Shown: positions 1-9,020 of the stretch, one piece after another | Layout: each line of letters starts with the position of its first letter | How positions within the stretch are numbered: position 1 is the stretch's first letter | From: Chitinophaga filiformis | GTDB lineage: Bacteria; Bacteroidota; Bacteroidia; Chitinophagales; Chitinophagaceae | Assembly (NCBI RefSeq): GCF_900102545.1 | Contig: NZ_FNBN01000003.1 | Location: 1,107,461-1,171,460 of the forward strand | Direction of reading: 5' to 3' | Length of the DNA: 64,000 nucleotides | The notes under the pieces: model-generated | What the model saw: only the letters and a program-made list of their open reading frames with translations | Databases searched by the model: none | Told to the model about the DNA's origin: nothing | Position numbers and translations under genes: made by a program

Positions 1-945
1 ATACTTGTATTCTCCCTCTTCCTGCGGAATAACACATTGCTTCCAAAAGTGATCATCATCCAGTGTGCAGGAAGATTGAAGGTACCTGGGATTATCCCAA
101 TAAGTAACAGTTTTTAATTGGTTAATGACAGATTCTGGATCATAAAAGCTGGCAATGCCAACGGGAAAGTATTCCCACTCGTAAATGTTTCCTTCTTCCG
201 GCATATATAAGAGATATCTGATGGTATAGTCGTTTTCTGACAGCCCCTTAGCTCCCGTCACAAGTAGGACGAGACGTTTGTTTGCCGGGAATATACTGGA
301 AAAATGTTCGGTTCCATACATACCTACGATGCTATCATATTTATAGGGATAGTATATCCTCAATTTTTCTGCTAATGGTTGTAATACGGCAAGTTCCAGA
401 TAATACCTGAATGCCTGGTTTAGCTTTTCCTTTTTAGTTTGTTTAACATCGGCGACCAGCCAGGGTGCCATCGAAAATTCTAACATTTGAACATTTACGC
501 GGGATGGCGAAAATGATTGGTATGGTAAATAAACAGTATTACTGAAAACATCAGCAGGGAAAACACTATCTTTTGCCAGTTCTTCATCCGCGGTAACGAA
601 GAATATCAGCGATGATATAAAGTGCCATTCGTCTTCATAAAAGGCACCATGAAAACTGATACTGTAAGCGTTGCATTCAGCAGGCTGTAAGCCAGCTCCT
701 GGCGGTAGTGCATGCCATCCTTGCTGTTCTGAAGCTCCTGATGGTTTACTGATAATAGAATATCCACTGTTAAAGTGCGACATTAAAAATTGCAGATCAT
801 CAGCTGCAGGAAAATCAGTTACAAATGTAGCGGCGAAAAATTTATCCTTTTGCGGGTTAAATAATCCGTTACAATAGCCCTTTAATAGGGTATTAGTTAC
901 TCTGGGATATAATAGTTCCCACACTTCGTCAAGCTGAGTATTCAT
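1..945 (-). CDS. Hypothetical protein, 3' end outside the window
   Basis: An open frame of 315 codons starts at the ATG at 945 on the minus strand (MNTQLDEVWELLYPRV...) and stays open to base 1, so the C-terminus lies beyond the left edge. The protein is rich in Phe, Tyr and Trp, has no signal peptide and no membrane segment, and reads as a soluble cytoplasmic protein. I do not recognise a family. The frame was chosen because it is stop-free over 945 bases and its composition looks coding. It is separated from the OsmC-like gene by a microsatellite and a hairpin. Function unknown. Confidence 0.75.
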   Translation of the reverse strand, partial: MNTQLDEVWELLYPRVTNTLLKGYCNGLFNPQKDKFFAATFVTDFPAADDLQFLMSHFNSGYSIISKPSGASEQQGWHALPPGAGLQPAECNAYSISFHGAFYEDEWHFISSLIFFVTADEELAKDSVFPADVFSNTVYLPYQSFSPSRVNVQMLEFSMAPWLVADVKQTKKEKLNQAFRYYLELAVLQPLAEKLRIYYPYKYDSIVGMYGTEHFSSIFPANKRLVLLVTGAKGLSENDYTIRYLLYMPEEGNIYEWEYFPVGIASFYDPESVINQLKTVTYWDNPRYLQSSCTLDDDHFWKQCVIPQEEGEYKY

Positions 946-1026
946 AGCATCGGGCACGTTTTAGATAAGTAATAAACGGTATGAATATAAGTGATAATAT
1001 TCTAACCTGTCTCAAATCTCCCAATA

Positions 1027-1082
<56 letters not shown>

Positions 1083-1180
1083 ATTGTTTATTTACTGTCT
1101 GAATCGTTTTCAATCTTAGATCCCGGATCACCCTCTTCAATTTCGCAATAATTCTATGTAGCAGGGCTGGAGGTTACCAT

Positions 1181-1213
1181 GTCAATTGTGCAAGTGGTGC
1201 TTGCACAATTGAC
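1181..1213 (-). terminator. Perfect 14-bp hairpin after the OsmC-like gene
   Basis: A perfect inverted repeat, GTCAATTGTGCAAG (1181-1194) against CTTGCACAATTGAC (1200-1213), with a 5-base loop. It abuts the stop codon of the minus-strand OsmC-like gene. There is no long T tract on either side, so it may be a processing or stabilising hairpin rather than a classic intrinsic terminator. Confidence 0.6.
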
Positions 1214-1726
1214 CTACTGAGCTGTATATTTCTCATTGGCATCTGTAGCTGCTTCATCCGGTGGAGGATAATTTCCCATACCTGCTGATACAGTTGGATC
1301 GTCAGACAACCGTGTATCAATATTGATTTCTCCTTCCAGCAACTTTGCAACCGGACAATTTTTTGCAATCCAGAGAAGTCGTTCCTTTTGCGCATCGCTC
1401 ACTGGCTGGCCGAAGGAAAGTGTCCTTAGAATTGAAGTTTTGAATGGCTCTGTTTGTTGGATCATATTCACTGAGCAATGTATGTCTGTAATATTCCATC
1501 CTTTCTTTTTGATGTACATACGCAGTGTAGTCAATGTACAACCCACCAATCCGGAAAGAACAGTTGAAAAAGGATCGGGGCCAAGATCTTTACCGCCATT
1601 GAATGGAGGTTCATCGAGAACAAGACGACCTGCCCGCCAGTTAACAATAACCTCCTGACGGTCTTTAATGAGATCGCCTGTAATGTCTTTTGGGAACAGT
1701 CGTAGTGTTTGTTTTTTACGTATCAT
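1214..1726 (-). CDS. OsmC/Ohr family protein
   Basis: A 170-residue protein of the OsmC superfamily, whose members reduce organic hydroperoxides with a cysteine pair in the cytoplasm. The two expected cysteines are visible: C63 in SGLVGCT and C124 in AKNCPVAKLLEG, the second with the conserved hydrophobic context of the family. Length is slightly above the usual 140-150 because of a 20-residue acidic tail. The start at 1726 is an ATG preceded by an A/T-rich leader. It shares strand with the AhpD-like gene upstream, so the pair may be a small peroxide-defence group. OsmC-like proteins can also act on other thiol-reactive substrates, so the substrate is not assigned. Confidence 0.85.
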   Translation of the reverse strand: MIRKKQTLRLFPKDITGDLIKDRQEVIVNWRAGRLVLDEPPFNGGKDLGPDPFSTVLSGLVGCTLTTLRMYIKKKGWNITDIHCSVNMIQQTEPFKTSILRTLSFGQPVSDAQKERLLWIAKNCPVAKLLEGEINIDTRLSDDPTVSAGMGNYPPPDEAATDANEKYTAQ

Positions 1727-1844
1727 AATCTTTACATTTTAACCTGAACATAAAATTGTTAAGTCTTCAAAAAATCAGTTCATGTCCTCTCTGCCGGCGT
1801 CCCGGGTGTCAGCCAATTATAGCATTGAAAATTCTCTTCTGATT

Positions 1845-2375
1845 TTATGCTATTACGTGTGGAAAATCGATAGGAACATTTGTAATTGCATACAACAGGT
1901 TAAGCGTGGTGATGTTGCCGACTGCAAGTACCACATCGATCAGGTGTCCCTGATCATATCCTGCCTCGTAGAAGTCTAAAAGAATGGCTCCGGAAATATG
2001 TCCTTTAGTGAGTGCTATGTTATGTGCCAATGCTGCGATGGCTTTCAAGGATTTATCAAACTGAATGTCGTTAGCGCGTATGTCCAGTATTTGCTCTTTG
2101 TTGAAACCAATGCGTTCGGCTACTGCACTATGAAAGCTGAGGCAATATGAACATTGATTTACCTGACTCACAACTAAGTTTACTACTTCGCGTTCGCGAT
2201 AGTTCAATGAGTTGTCCTGCGTGAGGTAATTGAAGTAGTTTTCAAGACCATTTTCGCTGCTGGTGAAGGCCACGAAAATATTTGGAACCCTGCCAAACTT
2301 GTCCTTCAGCGCTTCGAAGATTATTTTGTTCTTTTCCGAAACGTTTTGTTCGTCCGGCATTAAAAAATTGTTCAT
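1845..2375 (-). CDS. AhpD-like / carboxymuconolactone decarboxylase family protein
   Basis: A 176-residue protein of the AhpD-like alkylhydroperoxidase fold. It carries the catalytic arrangement E-x11-CSYC-x3-H (E63, C75, C78, H82 counted from the ATG), the pattern used for thiol-based peroxide reduction in AhpD. I chose the ATG at 2375 rather than the in-frame TTG at 2387. Neighbours on the same strand are a GNAT-like protein and an OsmC-like protein. The real substrate and electron donor cannot be told from sequence. Confidence 0.85.
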   Translation of the reverse strand: MNNFLMPDEQNVSEKNKIIFEALKDKFGRVPNIFVAFTSSENGLENYFNYLTQDNSLNYREREVVNLVVSQVNQCSYCLSFHSAVAERIGFNKEQILDIRANDIQFDKSLKAIAALAHNIALTKGHISGAILLDFYEAGYDQGHLIDVVLAVGNITTLNLLYAITNVPIDFPHVIA

Positions 2376-2466
2376 AAAAATTATCAATTGAAAAAGTGTT
2401 TTCTTACGAAAGGATTCCTGACCCTTAGATTCGACTTTACATCATTGTTGAAGCCGATGATGTTAG

Positions 2467-2760
2467 TTACCGTATAGCCCGAATATCTCCATATGTCTCC
2501 GGGAATTTGTTAAACATCATCGCTACAAAACCACATTCCGGGATTATTTTCAGACTATTTTCGCGGGCATAATCAACTACTGCATTTACTAATTTCCTTC
2601 CATACCCGTTTTTTCGTTGCATAAGACCAACGCTTGTGTATCCTGCTTTTAATATGCCGGGGGTAATTTGAACCGCCATTCTTCCGACTTCTTTTCCATC
2701 TACATGTAGCGAGAAAAAAGAGATACCTATCTCTCCTTCGTGTATTTCAATCTTTTCCAT
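2467..2760 (-). CDS. Small GNAT-related N-acetyltransferase-like protein
   Basis: A 97-residue protein resembling the short GCN5-related family (Acetyltransf_CG type). The central part carries the acetyl-CoA-loop-like stretch QRKNGYGRKLVNAVVDYARE followed by IIPECGFV, matching the GxGxxLv...ArexglkiiP.C.fv pattern of the family. There is no signal peptide. These mini-GNATs are about 90-100 residues, so the gene is full length. Substrate unknown. It lies 91 bases upstream of the AhpD-like gene on the same strand and could be cotranscribed with it. Confidence 0.8.
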   Translation of the reverse strand: MEKIEIHEGEIGISFFSLHVDGKEVGRMAVQITPGILKAGYTSVGLMQRKNGYGRKLVNAVVDYARENSLKIIPECGFVAMMFNKFPETYGDIRAIR

Positions 2761-2828
2761 TTTATATATATTCCCGTATCAATATTGCTTAGATACTGAT
2801 GCCGTATTTGGTATTATGGTATGTTGTA

Positions 2829-3182
2829 TTACCCTTTAAAATATGCCTCTTCTACAACCTGGCCGTTTGCCCATAAAGAACGAACTATCTCATGCAGGTA
2901 GACATTGCTCCCGTCCTTCATATCTAAATCCAGAATGTATTCAGAAAAGGAGGTATTATCATAAGACGCCGATCGTAGAAGCGTAATCTCGTTCACCTTC
3001 TGAATGGACGCTACAAAGTCTGTTAGCTTCTTCATAGCCGCTTGCTTTCCTTTGGTTATTCTGCCATCAAATTCGATGGTCTGGATATTGGGTGCATAGT
3101 ACTTTTCTGCAGCTTCAATAAGTTGATCAGCTGCTACCATTCGATTCAGGTCTTGTGATAATTCCAGAAGATTCTTTTCCAT
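2829..3182 (-). CDS. SnoaL/NTF2-like protein
   Basis: A 117-residue protein from the ATG at 3182 (MEKNLLELSQDLNRMV...). It has the NTF2-like cone-fold pattern: an N-terminal helix, the segment EKYYAPNIQTIEFDG with a G-x-I-x-G-x-x-A helix start, and a strand-rich C-terminal half. An open frame continues upstream to 3362, but the extra 60 residues look non-coding and cross the promoter region. SnoaL-like proteins range from polyketide cyclases to ligand-binding proteins of unknown role, so only the fold is called. Confidence 0.75.
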   Translation of the reverse strand: MEKNLLELSQDLNRMVAADQLIEAAEKYYAPNIQTIEFDGRITKGKQAAMKKLTDFVASIQKVNEITLLRSASYDNTSFSEYILDLDMKDGSNVYLHEIVRSLWANGQVVEEAYFKG

Positions 3183-3624
3183 TGTAGTTTTTTTAAAATG
3201 CGAATAATGTTTGTGTCGAAATGATTTGATACCGTTGAATTGACAAAAATTGAAAATAGCTGAATCATGGAGTGTGACATTTGTCAAAGAATAGAATGTT
3301 AATCCTTCGTAAGGCCGATAAATTCTGGTGATTTGAAGTGCGGATACTAAGAACGCCGTCAACTGATGGAAACAATTTTATGAGTCAGGATCCTGGACTT
3401 ATAACCTTAACTTTTTCCTTTTTTGTGACTTATGTCAATTAAATACCTGGAATTCCAGGCGTCTTTTGTAGTAGAAAAGGTTACCTGCTTTTAACCTGCC
3501 TGCAAGTTGGAGAGCAGCAAGAGCATCAAATAGATATTATATAGTTTGTTGTTAAAATTGCATAGGAGACAGATGCACTCTTACAGAGATCATCAAATTT
3601 TCTATAACGCTAAATACGAAACAG
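3183..3624. other. Divergent intergenic region
   Basis: This 442-base A/T-rich stretch separates two divergently transcribed NTF2-like genes. I see no further gene, tRNA or strong inverted repeat. It must hold the promoters of both genes, but no box is clear enough to place. Confidence 0.4.
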
Positions 3625-4044
3625 ATGAAATCTGAAACTGAAGAAATGAGATTTCCGCTCCCTACGGAACCTGAAGGTGTTATACCCTCACTTATTGAGC
3701 GATTTAACTCCAGGAAGGTCAGCGCGATGATGGAATTGCACGATCCGCATTCCGTGTTTGTGGAAAACGACGGTCGAACATTAACTGACAGGGGGGCGAT
3801 CGCTGCCCGGTTTGAGCGCGATCTCAAGCTAGGACTGCCACTGGAGGCAACCGTGCGTCACGTATTTGTCGCAGACAATATCGCCCAGATAGTGGTGGAT
3901 TGGTCTATTGATGGTGTAGGTCCGGACGGCAAACAGATCCACCTCGCAGGCTCGGCATGCGATATCGTGCGACGAGGAGCAGATGGATACTGGCGATACA
4001 TTATCGACAATAATCAGGGAACGGCAGTGCGAGAATCCGCCTGA
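3625..4044 (+). CDS. NTF2-like (DUF4440/SnoaL-type) protein
   Basis: A 139-residue protein with the pattern of steroid-isomerase-like NTF2 proteins: an N-terminal helix ending LIERFNSRKVSAMMELHDPHSVFVENDGR, a central GAIAARFERDL helix, and C-terminal strands ending WRYIIDNNQGTA. No signal peptide. The coding sequence is visibly richer in G and C than its neighbours, as is the oxidoreductase at 5833, which suggests that both came from a higher-GC donor. An intrinsic terminator follows 14 bases after the stop. Function unknown beyond small-molecule binding or isomerisation typical of the fold. Confidence 0.8.
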   Translation: MKSETEEMRFPLPTEPEGVIPSLIERFNSRKVSAMMELHDPHSVFVENDGRTLTDRGAIAARFERDLKLGLPLEATVRHVFVADNIAQIVVDWSIDGVGPDGKQIHLAGSACDIVRRGADGYWRYIIDNNQGTAVRESA

Positions 4045-4058
4045 TGATTTAAAGTATG

Positions 4059-4085
4059 GCGGCTCCAGGTGATGGAGCCGCTTTT
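4059..4085 (+). terminator. Intrinsic terminator after the NTF2-like gene
   Basis: GCGGCTCC (4059-4066) pairs with GGAGCCGC (4074-4081) around a 7-base loop, followed by TTTT. It is correctly placed 14 bases after the stop of the preceding plus-strand gene. Confidence 0.8.
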
Positions 4086-4157
4086 CAGTTCTACAGCAAA
4101 GACTAATGTAGTGGACTACTTAAGTGCTTTTGGGGGCTATGGCCTGTTTTTAGCCTG

Positions 4158-5681
4158 TTATTTTGCTTTCAATGAAGTGAGCGCCTGTTTCCATATATCA
4201 ATTGCACCGGCCATTTCTGTTTCATTTAAAGAACTGTAGCCAATACGTATGTAATCGTTTGGCGGTGTGCTATCAGGCTGAAAGAAATAATTACTGCCAT
4301 CACTAATCTTTAATCCCAACTTTTCAGCATTCAGGGCAACTGCTTTGGCACTTATGTTCTTTCCGTAAGTTGCCCAGATGGCCAATCCTCCATTCGGCTT
4401 GTCAAACGTAAGATATTCTCCCAGTTGCTCGCGAAGCAAGCGGCAAGTGTTTTCCAGGCGCTCTTGATAAACTTTGTGCGACTTTTTGATGTGTCTCGAA
4501 ATGTCACCAGCACTCAGCAATTCAGCAGTCGCCTCTTCCAGCAACTGTTCGCCTTGTCTGTCTATTAATTTACGAATGGCAGCCGCTTCATTTATGACTA
4601 CTTCTGGCGCCACCATAAACCCGATTCGAACACCTGGCGCGATGCTTTTGCAAAAGGATCCTACATAAATGATATGTCCGTCAGTGTCCAGACTTGCCAA
4701 AGGTAAGAGAGGACTACTGGAAAAATGATAATCAAAATCATAATCGTCTTCAAGCAATGCAAACCGGTATTTGCGAGCCAGGTTTAAAAGTCGCATACGC
4801 CGTTCCGCACTTAAAGTAACAGTGGTTGGGCGGTGGTGATGAGGGATAATATAGATCATCTTGGGCGCCTTCTTCTTACACAACTGCTCAATCATGTCCA
4901 GATCCATACCCTCTTTATCTACCGGGATAAATGTCAGATTTGCTCCTGCCAGCTTAAAGGTTTGATTTGCATCTTTATAACCTGGTTCCGGTACAAATAC
5001 ACTGTCGCCGGGACGGATGAGTAACTGTGTCGCTAAATATATAGCCATCTGCGTCCCTTTGGTTATCAATATTTCTTTTTCAGTGATCTGCAAGCCTCTG
5101 GTCCTGTTTAGGAAATCAGCAAGCTCGACCCTGAGGCGATAGGAACCATGTTCCGGACCGTACGTAAGAAATTGATTTGCTAAACGGCCCTTTCCAAATC
5201 TTCTGTACTCTCGCACCAGCTCCTCAATAGGTGCAATTCTGGGATCAGGAAAACCATCATCAATTTTATACAGCAGCGCTGGCATTCCTGAGACATTGTT
5301 TTGTGCACTTTGATCTGTGCTCGTTGCTACATCAGAAGATCGATTTATTAGTGGATAAGCCGGTTGCCGGCTTCGTATCAATTTTGGACTTTGTTGGTTA
5401 ATTGCGCGCGCTGAAGTATTTGGCAGGTGCCTCGATACATACACGCCGCTTCTTTCTCTTGTTTCCACCCAGCCCTGTGCATCCAATTCCTCGTAAGTAG
5501 TTACTACTGTTTTACGATTGAGTTGCAGGCTCAGTGCAAGCTCGCGTGAGGGCGGAAGAGCCTGCCCTGGTTTCAAAATGCCATGACATATTAACTGGAT
5601 GATCTGAGATTCTAATTGCCGGTATAGAGGGCTATGCTCATCGCATTTTTTAAATGAAATTTCAAGCAATTTTTTAATCAT
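4158..5681 (-). CDS. MocR/PdxR-type GntR transcriptional regulator with aminotransferase-like domain
   Basis: A 507-residue fusion. Residues about 12-85 form a GntR winged helix (ALPPSRELALSLQLNRKTVVTTYEELDAQGW), followed by a linker and a fold-type-I aminotransferase-like domain from about 135. The PLP-binding lysine is K345 in GSFCKSIAPGVRIGF, and the cofactor-contact segment EDDYDFDY is at 311-318. MocR proteins sense PLP or its adducts and usually control a nearby divergent gene. Here the divergent neighbour is the oxidoreductase at 5833 with a 151-base shared intergenic region, so regulation of that gene is a reasonable inference. Pyridoxal-synthesis genes are absent nearby, so a PdxR role is not supported. 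Confidence 0.9.
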   Translation of the reverse strand: MIKKLLEISFKKCDEHSPLYRQLESQIIQLICHGILKPGQALPPSRELALSLQLNRKTVVTTYEELDAQGWVETRERSGVYVSRHLPNTSARAINQQSPKLIRSRQPAYPLINRSSDVATSTDQSAQNNVSGMPALLYKIDDGFPDPRIAPIEELVREYRRFGKGRLANQFLTYGPEHGSYRLRVELADFLNRTRGLQITEKEILITKGTQMAIYLATQLLIRPGDSVFVPEPGYKDANQTFKLAGANLTFIPVDKEGMDLDMIEQLCKKKAPKMIYIIPHHHRPTTVTLSAERRMRLLNLARKYRFALLEDDYDFDYHFSSSPLLPLASLDTDGHIIYVGSFCKSIAPGVRIGFMVAPEVVINEAAAIRKLIDRQGEQLLEEATAELLSAGDISRHIKKSHKVYQERLENTCRLLREQLGEYLTFDKPNGGLAIWATYGKNISAKAVALNAEKLGLKISDGSNYFFQPDSTPPNDYIRIGYSSLNETEMAGAIDIWKQALTSLKAK

Positions 5682-5820
5682 AACTGGACCCGTATGTATT
5701 TGAAAATTGGCCCCATAAAGTAACTGAATTTCGCTCTAATTTTAAACCAGAATAACAATATCAACAGTACAATGTTAATTATTAAATCATGCTGCAAATA
5801 ATGCTATACAGCAATAAAAA

Positions 5821-5832
5821 AGGAGGTGTGTT
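5821..5832 (+). promoter_or_regulatory. Strong Shine-Dalgarno sequence
   Basis: AGGAGG at 5821-5826 stands 6 bases before the ATG at 5833. Perfect Shine-Dalgarno sequences are uncommon in Bacteroidota, and this one fixes the start of the oxidoreductase. It supports recent acquisition from a donor with SD-dependent initiation. Confidence 0.75.
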
Positions 5833-6750
5833 ATGAAGGCAATTATTGTAACTGACCAGGCTGCAGGGATAGGCGGAATGAAACTGGTGGAACATCCTGA
5901 GCCGCAACCAGCGATAAACGATGTCATTGTGCAGGTGCATGCGTCATGTATCACAGGAGATGAATTGTCCTGGGGCGCGACCTGGACCGATCGCACGGAG
6001 CGTGACCGGACTCCATCGATCCCCGGCCACGAACTGGCCGGGGTGGTCACTGCGCTCGGTTATGGTACAACGGGGTTGTCTGTGGGACAGCGGGTATTCG
6101 GTCTTACAGACTGGTACCGAAATGGTGCCCTGGCGGAGTATGTAGCTGTCGAAGCACGCAATCTTGCGCCGCTATCGGCAGATGTTGACTTCTCGGTGGG
6201 CGCCGCCTTAGTGATGCCAGGCCTGACTGCGTGGCAGGGGTTGTTCGATCACGGGCGTCTTCGTGCGGGGCAGCGCGTCCTCGTGCATGGTGCGGCCGGC
6301 GTAGTCGGTTCAATGGCAACGCAGCTCGCGCGTGAAGCCGGCGCTTATGTCATCGGTACCGGACGCGCTGGTGGTCGCCAGACAGCGCTCGACTTCGGCG
6401 CACACGAGTTCGTTGATCTTGAGAATGATACTTTGGAAGACGTAGGTCCGGTCGATCTTGTTTTCGATGTCCTCGGTGGCGACATCGTAACGCGTTCTGC
6501 CGGCTTGATCCGGTCCGGAGGAATATTGGTAACCATCGCCGGTCCGACCGAGGCCCGGCCTGCAAACGGATCGACAATCGACTTTGTTGTCGAAGCAAAT
6601 CCCGGTCAATTAACTGAGATGATTCAGCGTGTGCGCGAAGGACGCCTGCGGACGCATATCGGCAATATATCTAACCTCAACGATGCCGTTGCGACTTTCA
6701 ATTCGACAAACCGCGTTAGCGGAAAGACGATCATCCGTGTTCGTCCTTAA
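5833..6750 (+). CDS. NAD(P)-dependent oxidoreductase, MDR (zinc-less alcohol dehydrogenase/quinone reductase) family
   Basis: A 305-residue medium-chain dehydrogenase/reductase. The N-terminal GroES-like half contains PGHELAGVVTALG, and the Rossmann half has the cofactor loop VLVHGAAGVVGSMATQLARE followed by DLVFDVLGGD. The structural-zinc cysteines of classic alcohol dehydrogenases are absent, as in quinone-reductase-like members. It probably reduces an activated carbonyl or quinone with NADPH. GC content is clearly higher than in flanking genes, and the start is set by a perfect Shine-Dalgarno. It is divergent from the MocR regulator, its likely controller. Confidence 0.88.
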   Translation: MKAIIVTDQAAGIGGMKLVEHPEPQPAINDVIVQVHASCITGDELSWGATWTDRTERDRTPSIPGHELAGVVTALGYGTTGLSVGQRVFGLTDWYRNGALAEYVAVEARNLAPLSADVDFSVGAALVMPGLTAWQGLFDHGRLRAGQRVLVHGAAGVVGSMATQLAREAGAYVIGTGRAGGRQTALDFGAHEFVDLENDTLEDVGPVDLVFDVLGGDIVTRSAGLIRSGGILVTIAGPTEARPANGSTIDFVVEANPGQLTEMIQRVREGRLRTHIGNISNLNDAVATFNSTNRVSGKTIIRVRP

Positions 6751-6947
6751 AGTCCGAACGTTGCAGAACACACCTTTTGTCGATCATCATTACTATCTCG
6801 TTTAAACAAATTAAAAATGGTGGAGTATGTACACTCTGTTTGAGATGGACATATTCCATCCTTTCTGTATTGCCAGTATAGATCATCTTTCGAATTACCA
6901 AGAATAGATGAAAAGCGTACAAAGCTGCGCGATGTAATGGCACCGGA

Positions 6948-7832
6948 ATGAAATTATTGATAATGAATGAACAATTAAAAATAGAACTGATAAATCCTCA
7001 AACAAATGTATTGGCGTTTAAGCTAATACAGCTTAATAATGATGACTATTTTAAAAGTCTGAAGAGCTTTAACTGCTATAAGATCATCTTAATTAAGAAA
7101 GGAAAAGGTCAGTTGACCTTTGATACAGCTACGTATGATTTCTCAGAGAATTGCTTAATTAGATTTCCCATCTATCAACCTTTTCAAATCGATGCGGATG
7201 GTCCGATTGATGGAATATTATTACAGTTCCATCCCGATTTTTTTTGGAACCATAAATACGATATGGAATTAACAAGTAAGCAGGTACTGTTTAAGAGCAT
7301 CGGTGAAATTCCCTTGATAAAGATCAGCGATGAGGAGATGGCACAACTGCTGCATCCGCTGGATAATCTTCTTTCGGAGCTTAATGATAACCGCTTGGGT
7401 CGATATGATATTGGGATCTCCTGGGTGAAAATATTTATGATCTATGCCTCGCGGATAAAGGAGGAAAGAGGTGTCATTCGTTCGAAGGCGCTGTCAGAGG
7501 TGTATCATCTCACAAGGGAATTGATCAATGCAGTTGAAGTACACTTTCACTACAGGCACCGGCCGGCAGACTATGCAAAATTATTGAACGTTAATATCAA
7601 GACCTTGAATCGTATGGCGAAGCAGCATTTGGGGAAGACTGTTGGCGACATCATTTCGGATCGCATAATAACACAAGCGAAGCATGAACTGTATTTAAGC
7701 GACAAACCAATCAAACAAATTGCCTTTGACCTTGGCTTTCATGATGTGGCCTATTTCAGCCGATTCTTTAAGACACAGACTGCTACGTCTCCTGAGATGT
7801 ATCGTAAATCATTAAGGAGCGACGCTTTATAA
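6948..7832 (+). CDS. AraC family transcriptional regulator
   Basis: A 294-residue protein. The N-terminal 160 residues are a cupin-like sensor domain (KGKGQLTFDTATYDFSEN), and the C-terminal 100 residues form the double helix-turn-helix of AraC/XylS regulators: YAKLLNVNIKTLNRMAKQHLGK, then the signature IKQIAFDLGFHDVAYFSRFF. An alternative ATG lies five codons inside at 6963. No effector can be inferred. It is tandem with, and downstream of, the oxidoreductase gene but separated by about 200 bases, so it probably has its own promoter. Confidence 0.88.
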   Translation: MKLLIMNEQLKIELINPQTNVLAFKLIQLNNDDYFKSLKSFNCYKIILIKKGKGQLTFDTATYDFSENCLIRFPIYQPFQIDADGPIDGILLQFHPDFFWNHKYDMELTSKQVLFKSIGEIPLIKISDEEMAQLLHPLDNLLSELNDNRLGRYDIGISWVKIFMIYASRIKEERGVIRSKALSEVYHLTRELINAVEVHFHYRHRPADYAKLLNVNIKTLNRMAKQHLGKTVGDIISDRIITQAKHELYLSDKPIKQIAFDLGFHDVAYFSRFFKTQTATSPEMYRKSLRSDAL

Positions 7833-7915
7833 TCAGTCGCCCGCAATTTTTTCAAAGCAATCGCCCCCTGTACATTTGGGATTTGACCATCTCCCCGAAA
7901 CACGACCTGCAGCAC

Positions 7916-8506
7916 TTATACATCAATCATATTACTGCGTATCCTGGCTAGCGTTTCCCTTTTTATGCCGAGATAGGAAGCGATCACAAACATTGGAAGG
8001 CGATGATGCAATTGTGGAAAGCACCGGATAAATTGCCTGTATCTTTCTTCTGCCTGATGGCTGAGCATCATATATATTCTGTCCCTGCTTGCACGGCATT
8101 CATTGATGATGACCTTAGTGTGTAGTGTGTCGAAATTAGGTATCTCTTTCAAGAGTGTGTTGAAGCTATCCGTTGAGAGCTGTATAATAGTACTATCCTC
8201 CAGCGCATCAATAAATTCATTTGAAGGGGCACCTGTCGCAAGACTTACATGGTCGCTTACCCAATGATCGGCCGGTGAAAGGCTAAAGATATGTTCGTTG
8301 CCATTGTTGTCGATCCGATATGATCGAAGACATCCGCTGCATACAAGTGTATGAAACCTACATACACTTCCTTCACGTAGCAAGTATTGCTTCTTCTTAA
8401 GTCGCTTGGGTATTGCCAGCGATTTAATCATTGCAATCTCCTTATCTGAAAATAAGCCGTAGGTTCTGATGTGATTTTCGAAATACTCAAATGTTCTCTC
8501 AGACAT
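7916..8506 (-). CDS. Crp/Fnr family transcriptional regulator
   Basis: A 196-residue protein with a cyclic-nucleotide-binding-like beta-roll (about residues 20-130, KKKQYLLREGSVCRFHTLVCSG) and a C-terminal helix-turn-helix (PMFVIASYLGIKRETLARIRSN). The C-terminal helix ends abruptly after the recognition helix, which is common in the Bacteroidota branch of this family. There are no clustered cysteines for an Fnr-type iron-sulphur centre. Convergent with the AraC gene. Effector unknown. Confidence 0.88.
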   Translation of the reverse strand: MSERTFEYFENHIRTYGLFSDKEIAMIKSLAIPKRLKKKQYLLREGSVCRFHTLVCSGCLRSYRIDNNGNEHIFSLSPADHWVSDHVSLATGAPSNEFIDALEDSTIIQLSTDSFNTLLKEIPNFDTLHTKVIINECRASRDRIYMMLSHQAEERYRQFIRCFPQLHHRLPMFVIASYLGIKRETLARIRSNMIDV

Positions 8507-8861
8507 TAATTAGGGATATCTGATTAGCTTAAGTAAAAGAGTCCCATATCCACTGTATCGTCGTTCCCAAAGCCGCTATCAATGTCTTGCTCATTGCCTG
8601 TTTGCATAAAGTTGTACTAGGTGCATTTCCGATAGTGAAGTTAACAAATGTGGCAGGACCGGTAAATGGACAAAAGGGACATTCTGTTGTGAAGTCGGTC
8701 TATCCACCTATCTATATTTCATCTGTAAACGATTTAAGATATATTATAAATAAATCGTATTTCTTGTAAAAAAATATTCAGCGTTTGATTAATGATATTG
8801 GCAAACTCCCTAAATTGCATTTCGTTATAATTTCAATAACTCCAATTTCAAGTCGAAAATT
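8507..8861. other. Intergenic region without a convincing gene
   Basis: This 355-base region lies between divergent genes. A 60-codon open frame exists from a TTG at 8587, but it lacks a ribosome binding site and has no recognisable features, so I do not call it. The last 60 bases are A/T-rich and probably hold the promoter of the downstream cassette. Confidence 0.4.
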
Positions 8862-9020
8862 ATGTATTCAAAACTCGCTTTAAATAGGCCGTTGACCGAT
8901 CTGGTCGACTTACCTGATCTCTCAGGTCTGAATTCCATTTATGCTTTTGTTAATACCTCCTCCTCTCTGCCAGCGCTACTACCTCTACTATCCCTACTAT
9001 CTCTACCAGTCCTACTATAA
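8862..9020 (+). CDS. Small leucine-rich ORF (52 aa), possible leader peptide
   Basis: ATG at 8862 opens a 52-codon frame. The first 30 residues are ordinary; the last 17 are LPALLPLLSLLSLPVLL, with most leucines encoded by CTA, often as CTACTA pairs separated by Pro or Ser codons. It ends TAA at 9020, and 155 bases later the 303-residue gene of the replication-like cassette begins. It could be a small hydrophobic peptide (one short membrane helix), a translated leader whose rare-codon tail slows ribosomes, or a chance frame over a pyrimidine-rich repeat. The downstream gap has short inverted repeats around 9087-9120 but no clear terminator. Confidence 0.35.
   Translation: MYSKLALNRPLTDLVDLPDLSGLNSIYAFVNTSSSLPALLPLLSLLSLPVLL

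Noticed and set aside
8587..8769. 60-codon ORF from a TTG in the gap before the leucine-rich mini-ORF
   Set aside because: Non-ATG start, no ribosome site, no recognisable pattern.
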